Numbered from the stretch's first letter, positions 8,690-17,618 are shown. The stretch is 64,000 nucleotides of DNA from Terribacillus sp. FSL K6-0262 (GCF_037977385.1 NZ_CP150277.1:1651001-1715000); one strand, 5' to 3'. The notes: generated by a model not told the origin, from the letters alone. Translations and numbers: made by a program.

Positions 8690-9511
8690 TCATTTCGTGA
8701 ATGCCTGCCCCATTTCCTTGGAACGGGCTGCTGCAGCTTGTACACAAGCTTGAATTGCGGCTTTGACGTCTTTTTCCTCCAATACACCGATGCCTGCTGC
8801 TGTCGTACCGCCAGCACTGGTGATATTCGCACGCAGCTGAGCTGGCGTGAGATCAGATTGCTCAAGCATCTTTGCTGCTCCTTTAAACGTCTGGATCAAC
8901 AACTGTTTACCAATCGCTTCATCCAACCCGACTTGAGTACCCGCTTCCTCCAACGCTTCCATCATGTAATACAGATAAGCTGGACCGCTGCCGGAGATGG
9001 CGGTGACAGCATCCATGTCATCTTCCTCTACCTGGACCGCTGTCCCGACGGTTTCAAACAGGCTGCTCACTAGCTGCATCTCATGACTGCCGGCGTGAAC
9101 TCCTGCAGCTACAGCTGTTGCCGCCTCCAGAATGGTAGCAGATGTATTTGGCATGACCCGGACTACCGGCTGACCCTCTGGCAGATATCTTTCCAGAAAC
9201 GAGGTATGAATCCCTGCAAGAACCGATACTATAATTTGTCCTGGCTTCAGATTCGCTTCTTTCAAATATATCATTGCTGCTTCTGCATCTTTCGGCTTCA
9301 TCGATAAGATAATGACATCTGCATCTTCCAGGAGCTCCGTACGATTCCTTGTAACCGATACTCCATAAGCAGTATGCAATTCCTGCAATCTTGCTTCATT
9401 AGCATGATTCGTCAGCCAGATGCCTTCTGCCGGAAGGTGATCCGCTGCGATCAATCCCTTAACAAGCGCTTCTGCCATGGCACCAGCGCCTATAAATGCT
9501 ATTTTCTTCAT
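8690..9511 (-). CDS. proC: Pyrroline-5-carboxylate reductase
   Basis: A 273-aa enzyme catalysing the last step of proline synthesis, reduction of pyrroline-5-carboxylate with NAD(P)H. The Rossmann motif IGAGAMAEAL is at 7-16 and the family signature SGSGPAYLYYM with SAGGTTAAGI lies in the C-terminal dimerisation domain. The start is ATG 9511, preceded by CGGAGGC. A parS site abuts this ribosome-binding site, which is unusual. It is a single gene with its own promoter and terminator. Confidence 0.94.
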   Translation of the reverse strand: MKKIAFIGAGAMAEALVKGLIAADHLPAEGIWLTNHANEARLQELHTAYGVSVTRNRTELLEDADVIILSMKPKDAEAAMIYLKEANLKPGQIIVSVLAGIHTSFLERYLPEGQPVVRVMPNTSATILEAATAVAAGVHAGSHEMQLVSSLFETVGTAVQVEEDDMDAVTAISGSGPAYLYYMMEALEEAGTQVGLDEAIGKQLLIQTFKGAAKMLEQSDLTPAQLRANITSAGGTTAAGIGVLEEKDVKAAIQACVQAAAARSKEMGQAFTK

Positions 9512-9520
9512 AAGTGCCTC

Positions 9521-9536
9521 CGTTCCACGTGAAACA
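9521..9536. promoter_or_regulatory. parS site (ParB binding), left of oriC
   Basis: CGTTCCACGTGAAACA matches the parS consensus TGTTCCACGTGAAACA at 15 of 16 bases. It lies in the 5' untranslated region of proC, directly against the Shine-Dalgarno sequence, about 20 kb from oriC. Confidence 0.85.
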
Positions 9537-9546
9537 AGTTTGGTGT

Positions 9547-9576
9547 ATTATCTGACGTTTCCATATCGGAAGTCAA
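9547..9576 (-). promoter_or_regulatory. Promoter of proC
   Basis: On the minus strand TTGACT (9571-9576) and GATAAT (9547-9552) are separated by 18 bases. It directly follows the tRNA terminator, so proC has its own start of transcription. Confidence 0.55.
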
Positions 9577-9582
9577 TAAAAA

Positions 9583-9617
9583 TATAAAAAAAATCGTTAC
9601 GAGAAACGTAACGATTT
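9583..9617 (-). terminator. Terminator of the tRNA-Ser genes
   Basis: A 10-bp stem (9591-9600 with 9608-9617) is followed on the minus strand by a run of eight T. It lies 32 bases downstream of the tRNA-Ser(TGA) 3' end. Confidence 0.85.
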
Positions 9618-9648
9618 CATATCTCCAATTTTATGCGTTAATAAAAAA

Positions 9649-9741
9649 TGGCGGAGGAAGAGGGATTCGAACCCCCGCGAGCCGTTAAGCCCCTGTCGGT
9701 TTTCAAGACCGATCCCTTCAGCCAAACTTGGGTATTCCTCC
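9649..9741 (-). tRNA. tRNA-Ser (anticodon TGA)
   Basis: A 93-base class II tRNA on the minus strand: acceptor GGAGGAA with TTCCTCC, anticodon loop CTTGAAA (TGA, reading UCA), a long variable arm, GGTTCGAATCC T-arm and an encoded 3' CCA. Confidence 0.95.
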
Positions 9742-9755
9742 GTAAGACAAAGAAT

Positions 9756-9785
9756 AATATAACATATCGAAAAGCTAGATGTCAA
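9756..9785 (-). promoter_or_regulatory. Promoter of tRNA-Ser(TGA)
   Basis: Minus-strand TTGACA (9780-9785), an 18-base spacer and TATATT (9756-9761) lie between the two tRNA genes. Its sequence surroundings resemble those of the proC promoter. Confidence 0.6.
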
Positions 9786-9799
9786 TAAAATATAAAAAA

Positions 9800-9895
9800 T
9801 GGCGGAGGAGGGGGGATTCGAACCCCCGCGAGCCTTAAACAGGCCCCTGTCGGTTTTCGAGACCGATCCCTTCAGCCGGACTTGGGTACCCCTCC
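9800..9895 (-). tRNA. tRNA-Ser (anticodon CGA)
   Basis: A 96-base class II tRNA on the minus strand: acceptor GGAGGGG with CCCCTCC, anticodon loop CTCGAAA (CGA, reading UCG), long variable arm and encoded CCA. It closely resembles the neighbouring tRNA-Ser(TGA), suggesting a tandem duplication. It lies just downstream of serS. Confidence 0.95.
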
Positions 9896-9955
9896 ATGCT
9901 TTTGTCTCCAAAAGCTATCTCACCATATTTTCATCATTCCTGTCAAGGTCTGTGC

Positions 9956-11230
9956 TTAGCGAATTTCTGTTTTCCCACCCATATAAGGAATCAACACTTC
10001 CGGAATTTTCACCGATCCGTCTGCTTGCTGATAGTTTTCCAAGATGGCAGCGACCGTCCGTCCCAGTGCCAAGCCTGATCCATTCAATGTATGGACAAAC
10101 TCCGGCTTGCTCTTGTCATCGCGTTTGAATCGAATGCCGGCACGACGCGCTTGGAAGTCCTCAAAATTGGATACGGAAGAAATTTCGCGATACGTACCGC
10201 TGCTAGGCAGCCAAACTTCCAGATCGTATTTCTTCGCTGCAGTGAATCCAAGATCACCTGTGCACATGCTCATGACACGGTATGGAAGCCCTAGCAGCTG
10301 CAATACTTTCTCGGCATGTCCTGTGATTTCCTCCAGCACCTGATAAGAATCCTCCGGTTTGACGAACTGCACAAGCTCTACTTTATTGAACTGATGCTGA
10401 CGGATCAAACCACGAGTATCCCTGCCGGCGGAACCCGCTTCGGAACGGAAGGAAGCACTGAATGCAGCAAATTTCTGCGGCAGCTGATCGCCTTTCAGGA
10501 TCTCTTCACGATAGTAATTAGTCACTGGAACTTCCGCAGTCGGCACAAGGAAGTAATCCCAGCCGTCCAGCTTGAATGCATCTTCTTCGAATTTTGGAAG
10601 CTGACCGGTGCCAGTCATGCTCGTTCTGTTCACCATATATGGCGGGAGCATTTCCTGATAACCATGCTCATCCGCATGAAGATCCATCATGAAATTGATC
10701 AAAGCACGCTCCAGGCGGGCTCCTAAGCCTTTGTAGAATACAAAGCGGCTTCCTGTCACCTTTGCAGCTCGTTCAAAGTCAAGGATACCCAAATCAGCTG
10801 CAAGATCCCAATGTGCTTTTTCTTCGAAGTCCTTCTGCTGCACCTCACCCCATTTGCGCGCTTCCACATTATCATCCTCGGATTCGCCCACAGGGACGCT
10901 CTCATGCGGAATATTGGGGATGGAGAGCAATAGCATATCCAACTCACTTTCGACGGCTCTCAGCTCTTCATCGTATGCTTTGATTTGATCGCCTACTTCA
11001 CGCATCTCCTTGATCTGTGCATCCGCATCCTGCTTCTCCTTTTTTAGGACCGCAATCTGTTTGGATACCTCATTGCGTTTCGCTTTCAATTCTTCCGTCT
11101 CATTGATAAGCTTACGGCGGCGTTCATCCAAATCCCCGAATTTATCAAGGTCCGTCAAATCTTCCCCGCGATTCGTAAGTTTCTGTTTTACTTCGTCAAA
11201 GTTTGAACGTAGATATTTCATATCCAGCAT
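9956..11230 (-). CDS. serS: Seryl-tRNA synthetase
   Basis: A 424-aa class II synthetase that charges tRNA-Ser. The N-terminal coiled coil that contacts the long variable arm is seen at about 30-105 ([19 protein letters not shown]). Motif 2 ([14 protein letters not shown]) and motif 3 ([18 protein letters not shown]) are intact. I start at ATG 11230, with AAAGGAGG just upstream; a longer frame runs into the T-box leader. It is controlled by a serine T-box and followed by two tRNA-Ser genes, a functional cluster also known near serS in Bacillus. Confidence 0.96.
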   Translation of the reverse strand: MLDMKYLRSNFDEVKQKLTNRGEDLTDLDKFGDLDERRRKLINETEELKAKRNEVSKQIAVLKKEKQDADAQIKEMREVGDQIKAYDEELRAVESELDMLLLSIPNIPHESVPVGESEDDNVEARKWGEVQQKDFEEKAHWDLAADLGILDFERAAKVTGSRFVFYKGLGARLERALINFMMDLHADEHGYQEMLPPYMVNRTSMTGTGQLPKFEEDAFKLDGWDYFLVPTAEVPVTNYYREEILKGDQLPQKFAAFSASFRSEAGSAGRDTRGLIRQHQFNKVELVQFVKPEDSYQVLEEITGHAEKVLQLLGLPYRVMSMCTGDLGFTAAKKYDLEVWLPSSGTYREISSVSNFEDFQARRAGIRFKRDDKSKPEFVHTLNGSGLALGRTVAAILENYQQADGSVKIPEVLIPYMGGKTEIR

Positions 11231-11253
11231 AATGCTTCCTCCTTTTTTCTCGA

Positions 11254-11492
11254 ACAAAAAAACATCCCATCCCCATAGAAAAGGGACGAGATGTTCCACC
11301 CGCGATACCACCCTGGTTGAAGACAAAGATATCTTCCAGCTCGGCAAGGTAACGGTTTGTACCGGGTATGTCTCCATACCATTCCAGGATGGATTCACTT
11401 ACAGTCCTGCATCGATTCCCACCAGCCATCGACTCTCTAAAAGCATGCTGTAAGCTACTATTTCCTATCATCACGTTGTCGTTATTCTTCCT
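11254..11492 (-). ncRNA. T-box leader (serine) of serS
   Basis: The minus-strand leader contains the T-box core GGGTGGTATCGCG (complement of 11301-11313) that base-pairs with uncharged tRNA, followed by a terminator hairpin (11254-11296) ending in seven T just before the serS ribosome-binding site. Upstream, AGAGAGTCGATGGCTGGTG and GTGAATCCATC resemble the Stem I conserved elements, with UCC a plausible serine specifier. Uncharged tRNA-Ser should prevent termination and raise serS expression. The specifier is inferred by eye. Confidence 0.92.
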
Positions 11493-11494
11493 AC

Positions 11495-11523
11495 AGAATA
11501 GCTAATTCCAGGTAATTATGCAA
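11495..11523 (-). promoter_or_regulatory. Promoter of the serS T-box leader
   Basis: Minus-strand TTGCAT (11518-11523), a 17-base spacer and TATTCT (11495-11500) stand just upstream of the T-box element. Confidence 0.5.
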
Positions 11524-11572
11524 GTATGATATGCAATTCCAGCTTTAGGATTTACATACCAGCATGGAATTA

Positions 11573-11611
11573 TACAAAAAAAGCGGAAAAGGCTATGATC
11601 TTTTCCGCTTT
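11573..11611 (-). terminator. Terminator of dacA
   Basis: A stem of AAAGCGGAAAAG with CTTTTCCGCTTT (about 11578-11611) is followed on the minus strand by seven T. It lies about 125 bases past the dacA stop, leaving a long 3' untranslated region. Confidence 0.85.
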
Positions 11612-11736
11612 CGATGTTGTCCAGCTATAGAACCAGAAACTGCGGTATAGGCGATAAATCCCTGCATGAGGAAAGGCACCCCATTCCGTGATCTCACCTA
11701 TCCCTCCGTTCCTAACGTTCTTTTTCGCTTTTCGTA
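11612..11736 (-). other. Potentially structured 3' untranslated region of dacA
   Basis: No gene is seen in these 125 bases. On the minus strand GGATAGGTGA (complement near 11694-11703) can pair with TTATCGCCTATACC (complement near 11644-11657), enclosing a GGAA/TTCC hairpin. No known riboswitch class was recognised. Confidence 0.3.
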
Positions 11737-13065
11737 TTAGAACCAGCCTTTGACTGTATCGGCTACGCTGTTGAAGATACTGGCGAAGAAGTCACCGATT
11801 GCCCCCAGGGAGAGCATGAACCAGTTGGACTTCTCTACATCCTCGGATGCTACGACATCGACAGTATATGAGCCGCCGTTGATATTGCCTTGGTCGTCTC
11901 CGTCATAGACAAGTGTCGCAGTTCCGACTTTATCGCCTTTTTTCACTGGAGCGACCAATTCGCCGTCAGCATTCAGCTTGTCCTTGTCGACTTTGTACTC
12001 CAAGTGGTATTTATCTTCTTCCCCATTCTTCACAGAAGTGGTGACCGAATCTTTTAGCGAGATGGCTGCACTGTCTTCTTTCCCTTTTGCCACCGGGACG
12101 GAAGCATGGTCCTTGATTTCCGTTCCAGCTTTGTAAAGTTCAGTCTGTTTGAACTGGTTGAAGCCGTAATCCAGCAGCTTTGCTGTTTCCTGGAAGCGTG
12201 CTTCTTCACTATCCGACTTCATTATCACGGTGATATAGCGCTGCCCGTCGCGCTCAGCTGTACCTGTGAAGCAGTAGCCAGCCACGTCTGTATGGCCCGT
12301 TTTCAAGCCATCCATCCCTTCATATCCATAAGCTTTCAGATAGCCAGGCATGTCCGGGAGCATCCAGTTCCAGTTCGTGATTTTCTTGCCGTCAAAATCC
12401 GTTTGTGTAACACTGGATACCTCGAGTGCTTCCGGATGATCCTTGATCAAGTTGTAAGCAAGGATACCGGTGGATTTTGCAGTCATCAGGTTTTCGTCAT
12501 TGACGTTTGTTCCCTTTGGACGGTTATCCCCCAAGTCCGAATTGGAAAGTCCAGAAGCATTGACGAATTTATAATCCTTCATGCCTATTTCTTCCGCTTT
12601 TTCATTCATCATTTTGACGAATTCGGTCTCACTGCCACCTACAAGCTCTGCAAGTACGATAGTTGCGGCATTATCAGAATTGATGGCCATCGCATTATAT
12701 AGATCGCGAACAGTGTAGTCCTTGTTCTGTGTGAGTCCTGTACCGGAGAAATCCGTATTCGAGGAAATGCTGTAAGCATAATCACTTACTTGCGTTGTCG
12801 TATCCCAGGAGATAGTTCCTGCTGCGATTGCATCCAAGATAAGATATTCCGACATCATCTTCGTCATGCTTGCTGGAGGTAAAGTGAGATCTGGCTTCTT
12901 CGCGTATAATATCTCGCCAGAGTTGGCGTCTATTAAAATTGCGGATTCCGCTTTGATATCCAAGCCTTCCGCAGCTTGTGTGTCTAGTGGCTTTGCTAGA
13001 AAAGTGTTAAACGTAATCAGCATCGCGAGCAAACCGATCATCGATGCTTTCAAAAGATGTTTCAA
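11737..13065 (-). CDS. dacA: D-alanyl-D-alanine carboxypeptidase (PBP5, DacA)
   Basis: A 442-aa low-molecular-weight penicillin-binding protein that trims the terminal D-Ala of peptidoglycan stem peptides. It has an N-terminal signal peptide (about 1-32), the serine-type active-site motifs SMTK (Ser66, Lys69), SDN (130-132) and KTG (255-257), a C-terminal beta domain and a terminal amphipathic helix (about 415-442) that anchors it to the membrane. GGAGGT precedes the ATG at 13065. In B. subtilis dacA lies near serS and guaB as here, but with pdxST in between, which are absent. Confidence 0.95.
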   Translation of the reverse strand: MKHLLKASMIGLLAMLITFNTFLAKPLDTQAAEGLDIKAESAILIDANSGEILYAKKPDLTLPPASMTKMMSEYLILDAIAAGTISWDTTTQVSDYAYSISSNTDFSGTGLTQNKDYTVRDLYNAMAINSDNAATIVLAELVGGSETEFVKMMNEKAEEIGMKDYKFVNASGLSNSDLGDNRPKGTNVNDENLMTAKSTGILAYNLIKDHPEALEVSSVTQTDFDGKKITNWNWMLPDMPGYLKAYGYEGMDGLKTGHTDVAGYCFTGTAERDGQRYITVIMKSDSEEARFQETAKLLDYGFNQFKQTELYKAGTEIKDHASVPVAKGKEDSAAISLKDSVTTSVKNGEEDKYHLEYKVDKDKLNADGELVAPVKKGDKVGTATLVYDGDDQGNINGGSYTVDVVASEDVEKSNWFMLSLGAIGDFFASIFNSVADTVKGWF

Positions 13066-13113
13066 GTGTTCCTACCTCCACAAAAAATAGAATCGTTACT
13101 GTGCATCCCCGCT

Positions 13114-13119
13114 ATTTTA
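13114..13119 (-). promoter_or_regulatory. Extended -10 promoter element of dacA
   Basis: Minus-strand TATGGTAAAAT (the -10 hexamer is the complement of 13114-13119) has the TG extension typical of extended -10 promoters; the -35 region is weak. Confidence 0.4.
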
Positions 13120-13171
13120 CCATAGACGATAGGCAATGGGGAACGTTCTTTGTACCGATTCTATATTTTGT

Positions 13172-13852
13172 TCACAGGTCTGGAATACACCAGTCAATCG
13201 GCTCCAATCCATTGGCTTCCAATATTTCATTCGTCTTGGAAAATGGCTTGCTGCCAAAGAATCCGCGCCTTGCAGATAATGGACTTGGATGGGCCGAGGT
13301 CAGCGTATGATGCTTTTCCGTATCTATCAGCTTCTGCTTTTCCTGTGCGTGTCTTCCCCAAAGGATGAATACGACCGGATCCTGTTTCTCATTCAATGAT
13401 TCAATCACACGATCCGTGAAATGCTCCCAGCCTTTGCCCCGGTGAGAGCCCGCTTGATGAGCTTCCACCGTCAAGGCGGTGTTCAATAGCAGCACCCCTT
13501 GTTCCGCCCACTTCCTCAAATAGCCATGTGATGGGATCGGACAGCCGATATCATCCGCCAGTTCCTTGTAAATATTGATGAGCGACCGCGGTATCGCCAC
13601 CTCCGGCTGTACCGAAAAGCTGAGTCCATGTGCCTGATTCGGTCCATGATAAGGATCCTGTCCCAAAATGACTACCTTTGTATCCGCAAATGATGTCATT
13701 TTGAGCGCTTCATAGATATGATGCATATCCGGATAGATTGTCCTCTCTTGATATGCTTCCTTCAAAAAGCTTCGCAGTTCCTTGTAATAGCCTTTTTCAA
13801 ATTCATCCTGCAGAATTTCCTGCCAGTCATTATCGATAAGTTGTTTTGCCAT
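13172..13852 (-). CDS. ung: Uracil-DNA glycosylase
   Basis: A 226-aa family 1 uracil-DNA glycosylase that removes uracil from DNA for base-excision repair. The water-activating loop [17 protein letters not shown] is at 64-80 (catalytic Asp66), and the DNA-intercalating [11 protein letters not shown] loop is near the C-terminus. I start at ATG 13852, 7-8 bases after GGAGGT; an ATG seven codons upstream would overlap that site. It is a stand-alone gene with a terminator-separated neighbour upstream. Confidence 0.96.
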   Translation of the reverse strand: MAKQLIDNDWQEILQDEFEKGYYKELRSFLKEAYQERTIYPDMHHIYEALKMTSFADTKVVILGQDPYHGPNQAHGLSFSVQPEVAIPRSLINIYKELADDIGCPIPSHGYLRKWAEQGVLLLNTALTVEAHQAGSHRGKGWEHFTDRVIESLNEKQDPVVFILWGRHAQEKQKLIDTEKHHTLTSAHPSPLSARRGFFGSKPFSKTNEILEANGLEPIDWCIPDL

Positions 13853-13902
13853 GCCAATCCACCTCCAAGTCATTGTATCAGACCTATACCCGTTATGAAT
13901 AA

Positions 13903-13932
13903 AGAAAAAAGCTGTCCTGATACAGGACAGCT
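13903..13932 (-). terminator. Terminator of the TRAP transporter operon
   Basis: A perfect 10-bp stem (13910-13919 with 13923-13932) with a 3-base loop is followed on the minus strand by six T. Confidence 0.9.
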
Positions 13933-13938
13933 CTCACT

Positions 13939-16032
13939 TCAGCTTGCAACCGGCTGATTCATTTCAGATCGTTTGAACATGTATTGGCATGCAATCAGTG
14001 CTGCGAAAATAATCAAGCCAGCCATGCTGAGCCAGACTCCCGGATAAATCAAGGCAAGGGCGGCTGCAATGGCAACAAGGCGCTCCGGCCAATAAAGCCT
14101 TCGGAACCAGTAACCGATCATACCTGCCCCGATGACAATCATGCCCAGGAAGGCGGTAAGGAATATCCAGGCCACCTCCACATAATTAGATGTTCCGAAC
14201 AGCAGCAATTCCGGGGCAAACACAAACATATAAGGAATGATGAAGGCTGCTATTGCCAGCTTGGTCGATATAACTCCCGTAGCAATCGGCCGGCCTCCTG
14301 ATATACCTGCTGCCGCAAAGGCCGCCAAGGCAACTGGTGGTGTAATGTCAGCCATGATGCCAAAGTAAAATACAAACATATGGGCCGGCAAATCATTCAC
14401 TCCCAATAGGATGATTGCCGGTGCCGCTATCGTCGACGTGATGATATAGTTGGCTGTCGTCGGTGCCCCCATCCCAAGAATCAAGGATGCAATCATCGTA
14501 AAGAACAATGTCCAAAACAGCTGTTCATTCGCAAGACCTACCAGGCTGTTGGCAAGGCTGAGACCAAGACCCGTTTTCGTTACGACTGCCACGATGATAC
14601 CAGCCGCGGCAGTCGCTGCAATTACGCTTAAGGCAGATCGTGCACCATCCACCAGTGCCTCGATCGTCTCCAGGAAGTTACGGTCGAAGAAGTAGCTGAC
14701 AATGACAGTGGCAAGTGCGGCAATGATCAACCCATTCTCGATGGACAAGCTGCCGGTTGCGCCGCCATAGATCAAATAAGCAGCCAGCACGACTCCGAAT
14801 ACAATCGGATACAGATGGCGGTAGACTTCCTTTCTGACCAGGGCAATAAGGACACATGTGACGATTCCATATAAAGCGGCTCGCATAATGCTGAGTCCGG
14901 AACTCAAGTAGAAAACCATCGCCAGGATAGGCAGCAGCAAATAGAGCTTGCTTAGCACTTCCTTCTTATCCGGAAGCTCTTCCTTCTTCAATCCCCGCAA
15001 ACCCGTACGCTTTGCTTCAAAGTGGGTCATGATCCAAATGCCGGAAAAGTAAAGGATAGCCGGGATGATTGCCGCTTTGGCAATCGTCCAATAGCTCACA
15101 CCGATGAACTCGACCATCAAAAAAGCAGCTGCCCCCATCACAGGCGGCATGATTTGTCCCCCGGTGGAAGAAGACGCTTCTACAGCTCCTGCGAAGTTTT
15201 TGGAATAGCCTAGCCTTTTCATCATCGGAATGGTAAAAGACCCTGATGTCACTACATTTGCTACCGAACTGCCGCTTACCGTCCCTTGCAATGCACTTGA
15301 GAAAATGGCAACCTTTGCCGGTCCGCCGATCCTCCTTCCGGCAACGAGCAGAGCAAGATCATTGAAATACTGCCCGACACCTGTCTTCACCAAGAATGCC
15401 CCGAATAAAAGAAAGAGAAAAATGTAGGTTGATGATACACCGATCGGCGTTCCAAGCATGCCTTCTGTCGTGAAGAAAAGCGAATTTACGAGTGTATCGA
15501 CATCCACTCCGGGATGGACGATGAAATCAGGCAGCTGCCTGCCCCAATAGGCGTATGCCATAAAAAGGATGGCGATGATGACGATTGGGAGCCCGACAGT
15601 ACGTCTGGTGGCTTCCAGGACGAGCAGTACCGCTATTGCACCTGTAGCGAAATCCAATGTCGTCATCTGTCCGCCTTGGGCAATGATGCTGTCATACATG
15701 ACCGGCCAATAAGCACCGACATAAAACCCTAAGGCTGCCAATATATAATCGTACCAGGCAATTCGTTTAACCTTGCTCTTGCGTTTTGCCGGGAACAATA
15801 AATAAATCAGGACAAGCCCGAATCCCAAGTGGACGGATCGATGAATCTGTGTTGGTACATTTCCGTATGTAGCTGTATAAAGCTGATATATCGAGAACGC
15901 AAGCAACAGGAAAAACACGACTGCCCCCATGATGCCCGCAAGCTTCCTGAAATTGGATTCACTGTCGTATTTCTCGAGCAGCTTCTGCTGTTCTTGATCC
16001 GACAATACGTCATTCATCGCTTTATCGTTCAT
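13939..16032 (-). CDS. TRAP transporter fused permease (DctQM, TAXI type)
   Basis: A 697-aa polytopic membrane protein that fuses the small (DctQ) and large (DctM) subunits of a tripartite ATP-independent periplasmic-type transporter. The N-terminal part (about 30-160) has four helices, and the rest has about twelve, with typical DctM stretches SALQGTVSGSSVANVVTSGSF and TTGGQ-like STGGQIMPPVMGAAAF. TAXI-family TRAP systems import organic acids or amino acids using an ion gradient; the substrate here is unknown. It overlaps the DUF1850 gene by 4 bases and shares the operon with the binding protein upstream. Confidence 0.93.
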   Translation of the reverse strand: MNDKAMNDVLSDQEQQKLLEKYDSESNFRKLAGIMGAVVFFLLLAFSIYQLYTATYGNVPTQIHRSVHLGFGLVLIYLLFPAKRKSKVKRIAWYDYILAALGFYVGAYWPVMYDSIIAQGGQMTTLDFATGAIAVLLVLEATRRTVGLPIVIIAILFMAYAYWGRQLPDFIVHPGVDVDTLVNSLFFTTEGMLGTPIGVSSTYIFLFLLFGAFLVKTGVGQYFNDLALLVAGRRIGGPAKVAIFSSALQGTVSGSSVANVVTSGSFTIPMMKRLGYSKNFAGAVEASSSTGGQIMPPVMGAAAFLMVEFIGVSYWTIAKAAIIPAILYFSGIWIMTHFEAKRTGLRGLKKEELPDKKEVLSKLYLLLPILAMVFYLSSGLSIMRAALYGIVTCVLIALVRKEVYRHLYPIVFGVVLAAYLIYGGATGSLSIENGLIIAALATVIVSYFFDRNFLETIEALVDGARSALSVIAATAAAGIIVAVVTKTGLGLSLANSLVGLANEQLFWTLFFTMIASLILGMGAPTTANYIITSTIAAPAIILLGVNDLPAHMFVFYFGIMADITPPVALAAFAAAGISGGRPIATGVISTKLAIAAFIIPYMFVFAPELLLFGTSNYVEVAWIFLTAFLGMIVIGAGMIGYWFRRLYWPERLVAIAAALALIYPGVWLSMAGLIIFAALIACQYMFKRSEMNQPVAS

Positions 16033-16547
16033 TCAAGCCGTTCCCCCTTCCATAGGTTCCATAAATTTGTGTATACTGCTTGGATTTTGATAGAGGCACC
16101 TGGTCCGATATTTTCCTGGAGAGAATAGCTTTGCTTTTGGTAAACCAGCTGGTGATTCGCCACCACTTCTCCGATTGTCAGATGAAGGGCCTCCCGATAG
16201 CCTTTCATATTCCGTATATAATACTTCCCATCTTTCATTTCGAATGTCTCTTGCTGCTTTGCATCTGCATCTGCCGGCATGCCAACAGCAGTATCCTCAT
16301 AGACAAGCTGATATGGGTACAGCCTGTTTTGCTTGATCGTGTACTCCTCCGTCACTTCGGAAAGATGGATCGAATGGGTGTAACGGATGCTCACATGCGC
16401 CCCATCCGCGACTGGTAAGTAAGCAAGAAGCTGATCACTCTGCAGATCTTTACAGGCGACTATATGCCGGAAGGGTACAAATATGTACGAAACAATCAGT
16501 ACCATGATCATTAGACTGATCAGAAGGATAATACGGACTCGCAACAC
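16029..16547 (-). CDS. DUF1850 domain protein of the TRAP operon
   Basis: A 172-aa protein with one N-terminal membrane segment (about 5-24) and an extracytoplasmic DUF1850 domain with the RYTHSIHLSEVTEEY pattern. Genes of this family are regularly found between the binding protein and the fused permease of TAXI TRAP systems, and their function is unknown. The stop overlaps the permease start by 4 bases, so the two are probably co-translated. Confidence 0.8.
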   Translation of the reverse strand: MLRVRIILLISLMIMVLIVSYIFVPFRHIVACKDLQSDQLLAYLPVADGAHVSIRYTHSIHLSEVTEEYTIKQNRLYPYQLVYEDTAVGMPADADAKQQETFEMKDGKYYIRNMKGYREALHLTIGEVVANHQLVYQKQSYSLQENIGPGASIKIQAVYTNLWNLWKGERLE

Positions 16548-16563
16548 GATACACCTGCCTTTT

Positions 16564-16597
16564 GCAAAAAAACGCCGGTAAAGAAGCTACCGGCGTT
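16564..16597 (-). terminator. Internal terminator between TRAP binding-protein and membrane genes
   Basis: A perfect 10-bp stem (16571-16580 with 16588-16597) is followed on the minus strand by seven T. It lies inside the apparent operon and should let only part of the transcripts continue into the membrane subunits. Confidence 0.85.
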
Positions 16598-16610
16598 TTT
16601 CAGTATTCAA

Positions 16611-17618
16611 TCAGGAAGAAGGCAGCTCCACTCCTGCTTCCTCCAAATAACGCTTGGCACCAGGGTGGAATGGGATGCTTACACCATCAGCAGCCGTTTC
16701 TGCCTTTATGAACTCTGCCTTTTGATGGCCGATATCTCCTGTATTTTCATACAATGCCTTTGTCATGTTATAAACAAGTTCTTCATCCATGCCTGCTGTA
16801 GTCACAAGCATCGCATTTACGGATACTGTTTCAACTGGCTCCTCCAAGCTGTATGTGCCTGCTTCGATCGTGTAAGGAGCATAATAGGGCTTCTCTTCAA
16901 TCAATTGATTCACTTTATCTTCATCCAATCCGACTATCGTGACCGGAGTCGTAGCCGAAAGACTTTCCACCGCCCCTGTCGGTGTACCGGCTGTAATGAA
17001 TGCCGCATCGATCGTTCCATCCTGCATGCCAGCTGTCGATTCGCCGAAATCAAGATTCTGCACCTCGATATCATCCACATTCAAGCCATGGATTCCAAGG
17101 ATATCCTCTGCACTTGCATTCGTTCCCGATCCCGGAGCGCCGATTGATACGGTTTTCCCCTTCAAATCTTCAACGGTTTGGATACCGCTATCTTCCGTTG
17201 CGACAATCTGGATCGTTTCCGGATACAAGGAACCGATGGCCTGTATGTTCTCGATTGCTTTCCCATCAAACATCAGCGTCCCTTCTGATGCATAGGCAGC
17301 GATATCCGTCTGACTGAACGCGACGATATCATCATTGCCTTCACTCAGTTTATTCATATTTTCAACGGATGCCCCCGTCGATGTAGCTGTCGCTTTTACA
17401 TTTTCAACATTGGAATTAAGAATTTCTGCAATGCTTCCTCCAAGCGGGTAATATGTACCCTCCGTCCCTCCAGTGAGCAGCGTGATGAATTGCTGTCCGC
17501 CGCCGTCACCGCCGTCGGAATCCCCTGATCCCCCGGCTGTACCCCCTCCGCAGGCACTGAGAATAAGTACCATTACCGTCATAAGGATTACCGCAGAAAG
17601 TGATTTTTTCATTTTCAT
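16611..17618 (-). CDS. TAXI-family TRAP transporter solute-binding lipoprotein
   Basis: A 335-aa extracytoplasmic substrate-binding protein. The signal peptide ends in the lipobox LSAC (Cys22), followed by a Gly/Ser/Asp-rich linker (23-41) and the TAXI domain (GGTEGTYYPLGG; later GAPGSGTNASAEDIL). It should capture the solute for the fused permease. GGGGGAG precedes the ATG at 17618. An internal terminator after the gene probably makes it more abundant than the membrane components. The ligand cannot be predicted from sequence. Confidence 0.93.
   Translation of the reverse strand: MKMKKSLSAVILMTVMVLILSACGGGTAGGSGDSDGGDGGGQQFITLLTGGTEGTYYPLGGSIAEILNSNVENVKATATSTGASVENMNKLSEGNDDIVAFSQTDIAAYASEGTLMFDGKAIENIQAIGSLYPETIQIVATEDSGIQTVEDLKGKTVSIGAPGSGTNASAEDILGIHGLNVDDIEVQNLDFGESTAGMQDGTIDAAFITAGTPTGAVESLSATTPVTIVGLDEDKVNQLIEEKPYYAPYTIEAGTYSLEEPVETVSVNAMLVTTAGMDEELVYNMTKALYENTGDIGHQKAEFIKAETAADGVSIPFHPGAKRYLEEAGVELPSS

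Noticed and set aside
9597..9911. Short frames across the tRNA-Ser genes
   Set aside because: Translations of tRNA sequence, not proteins.
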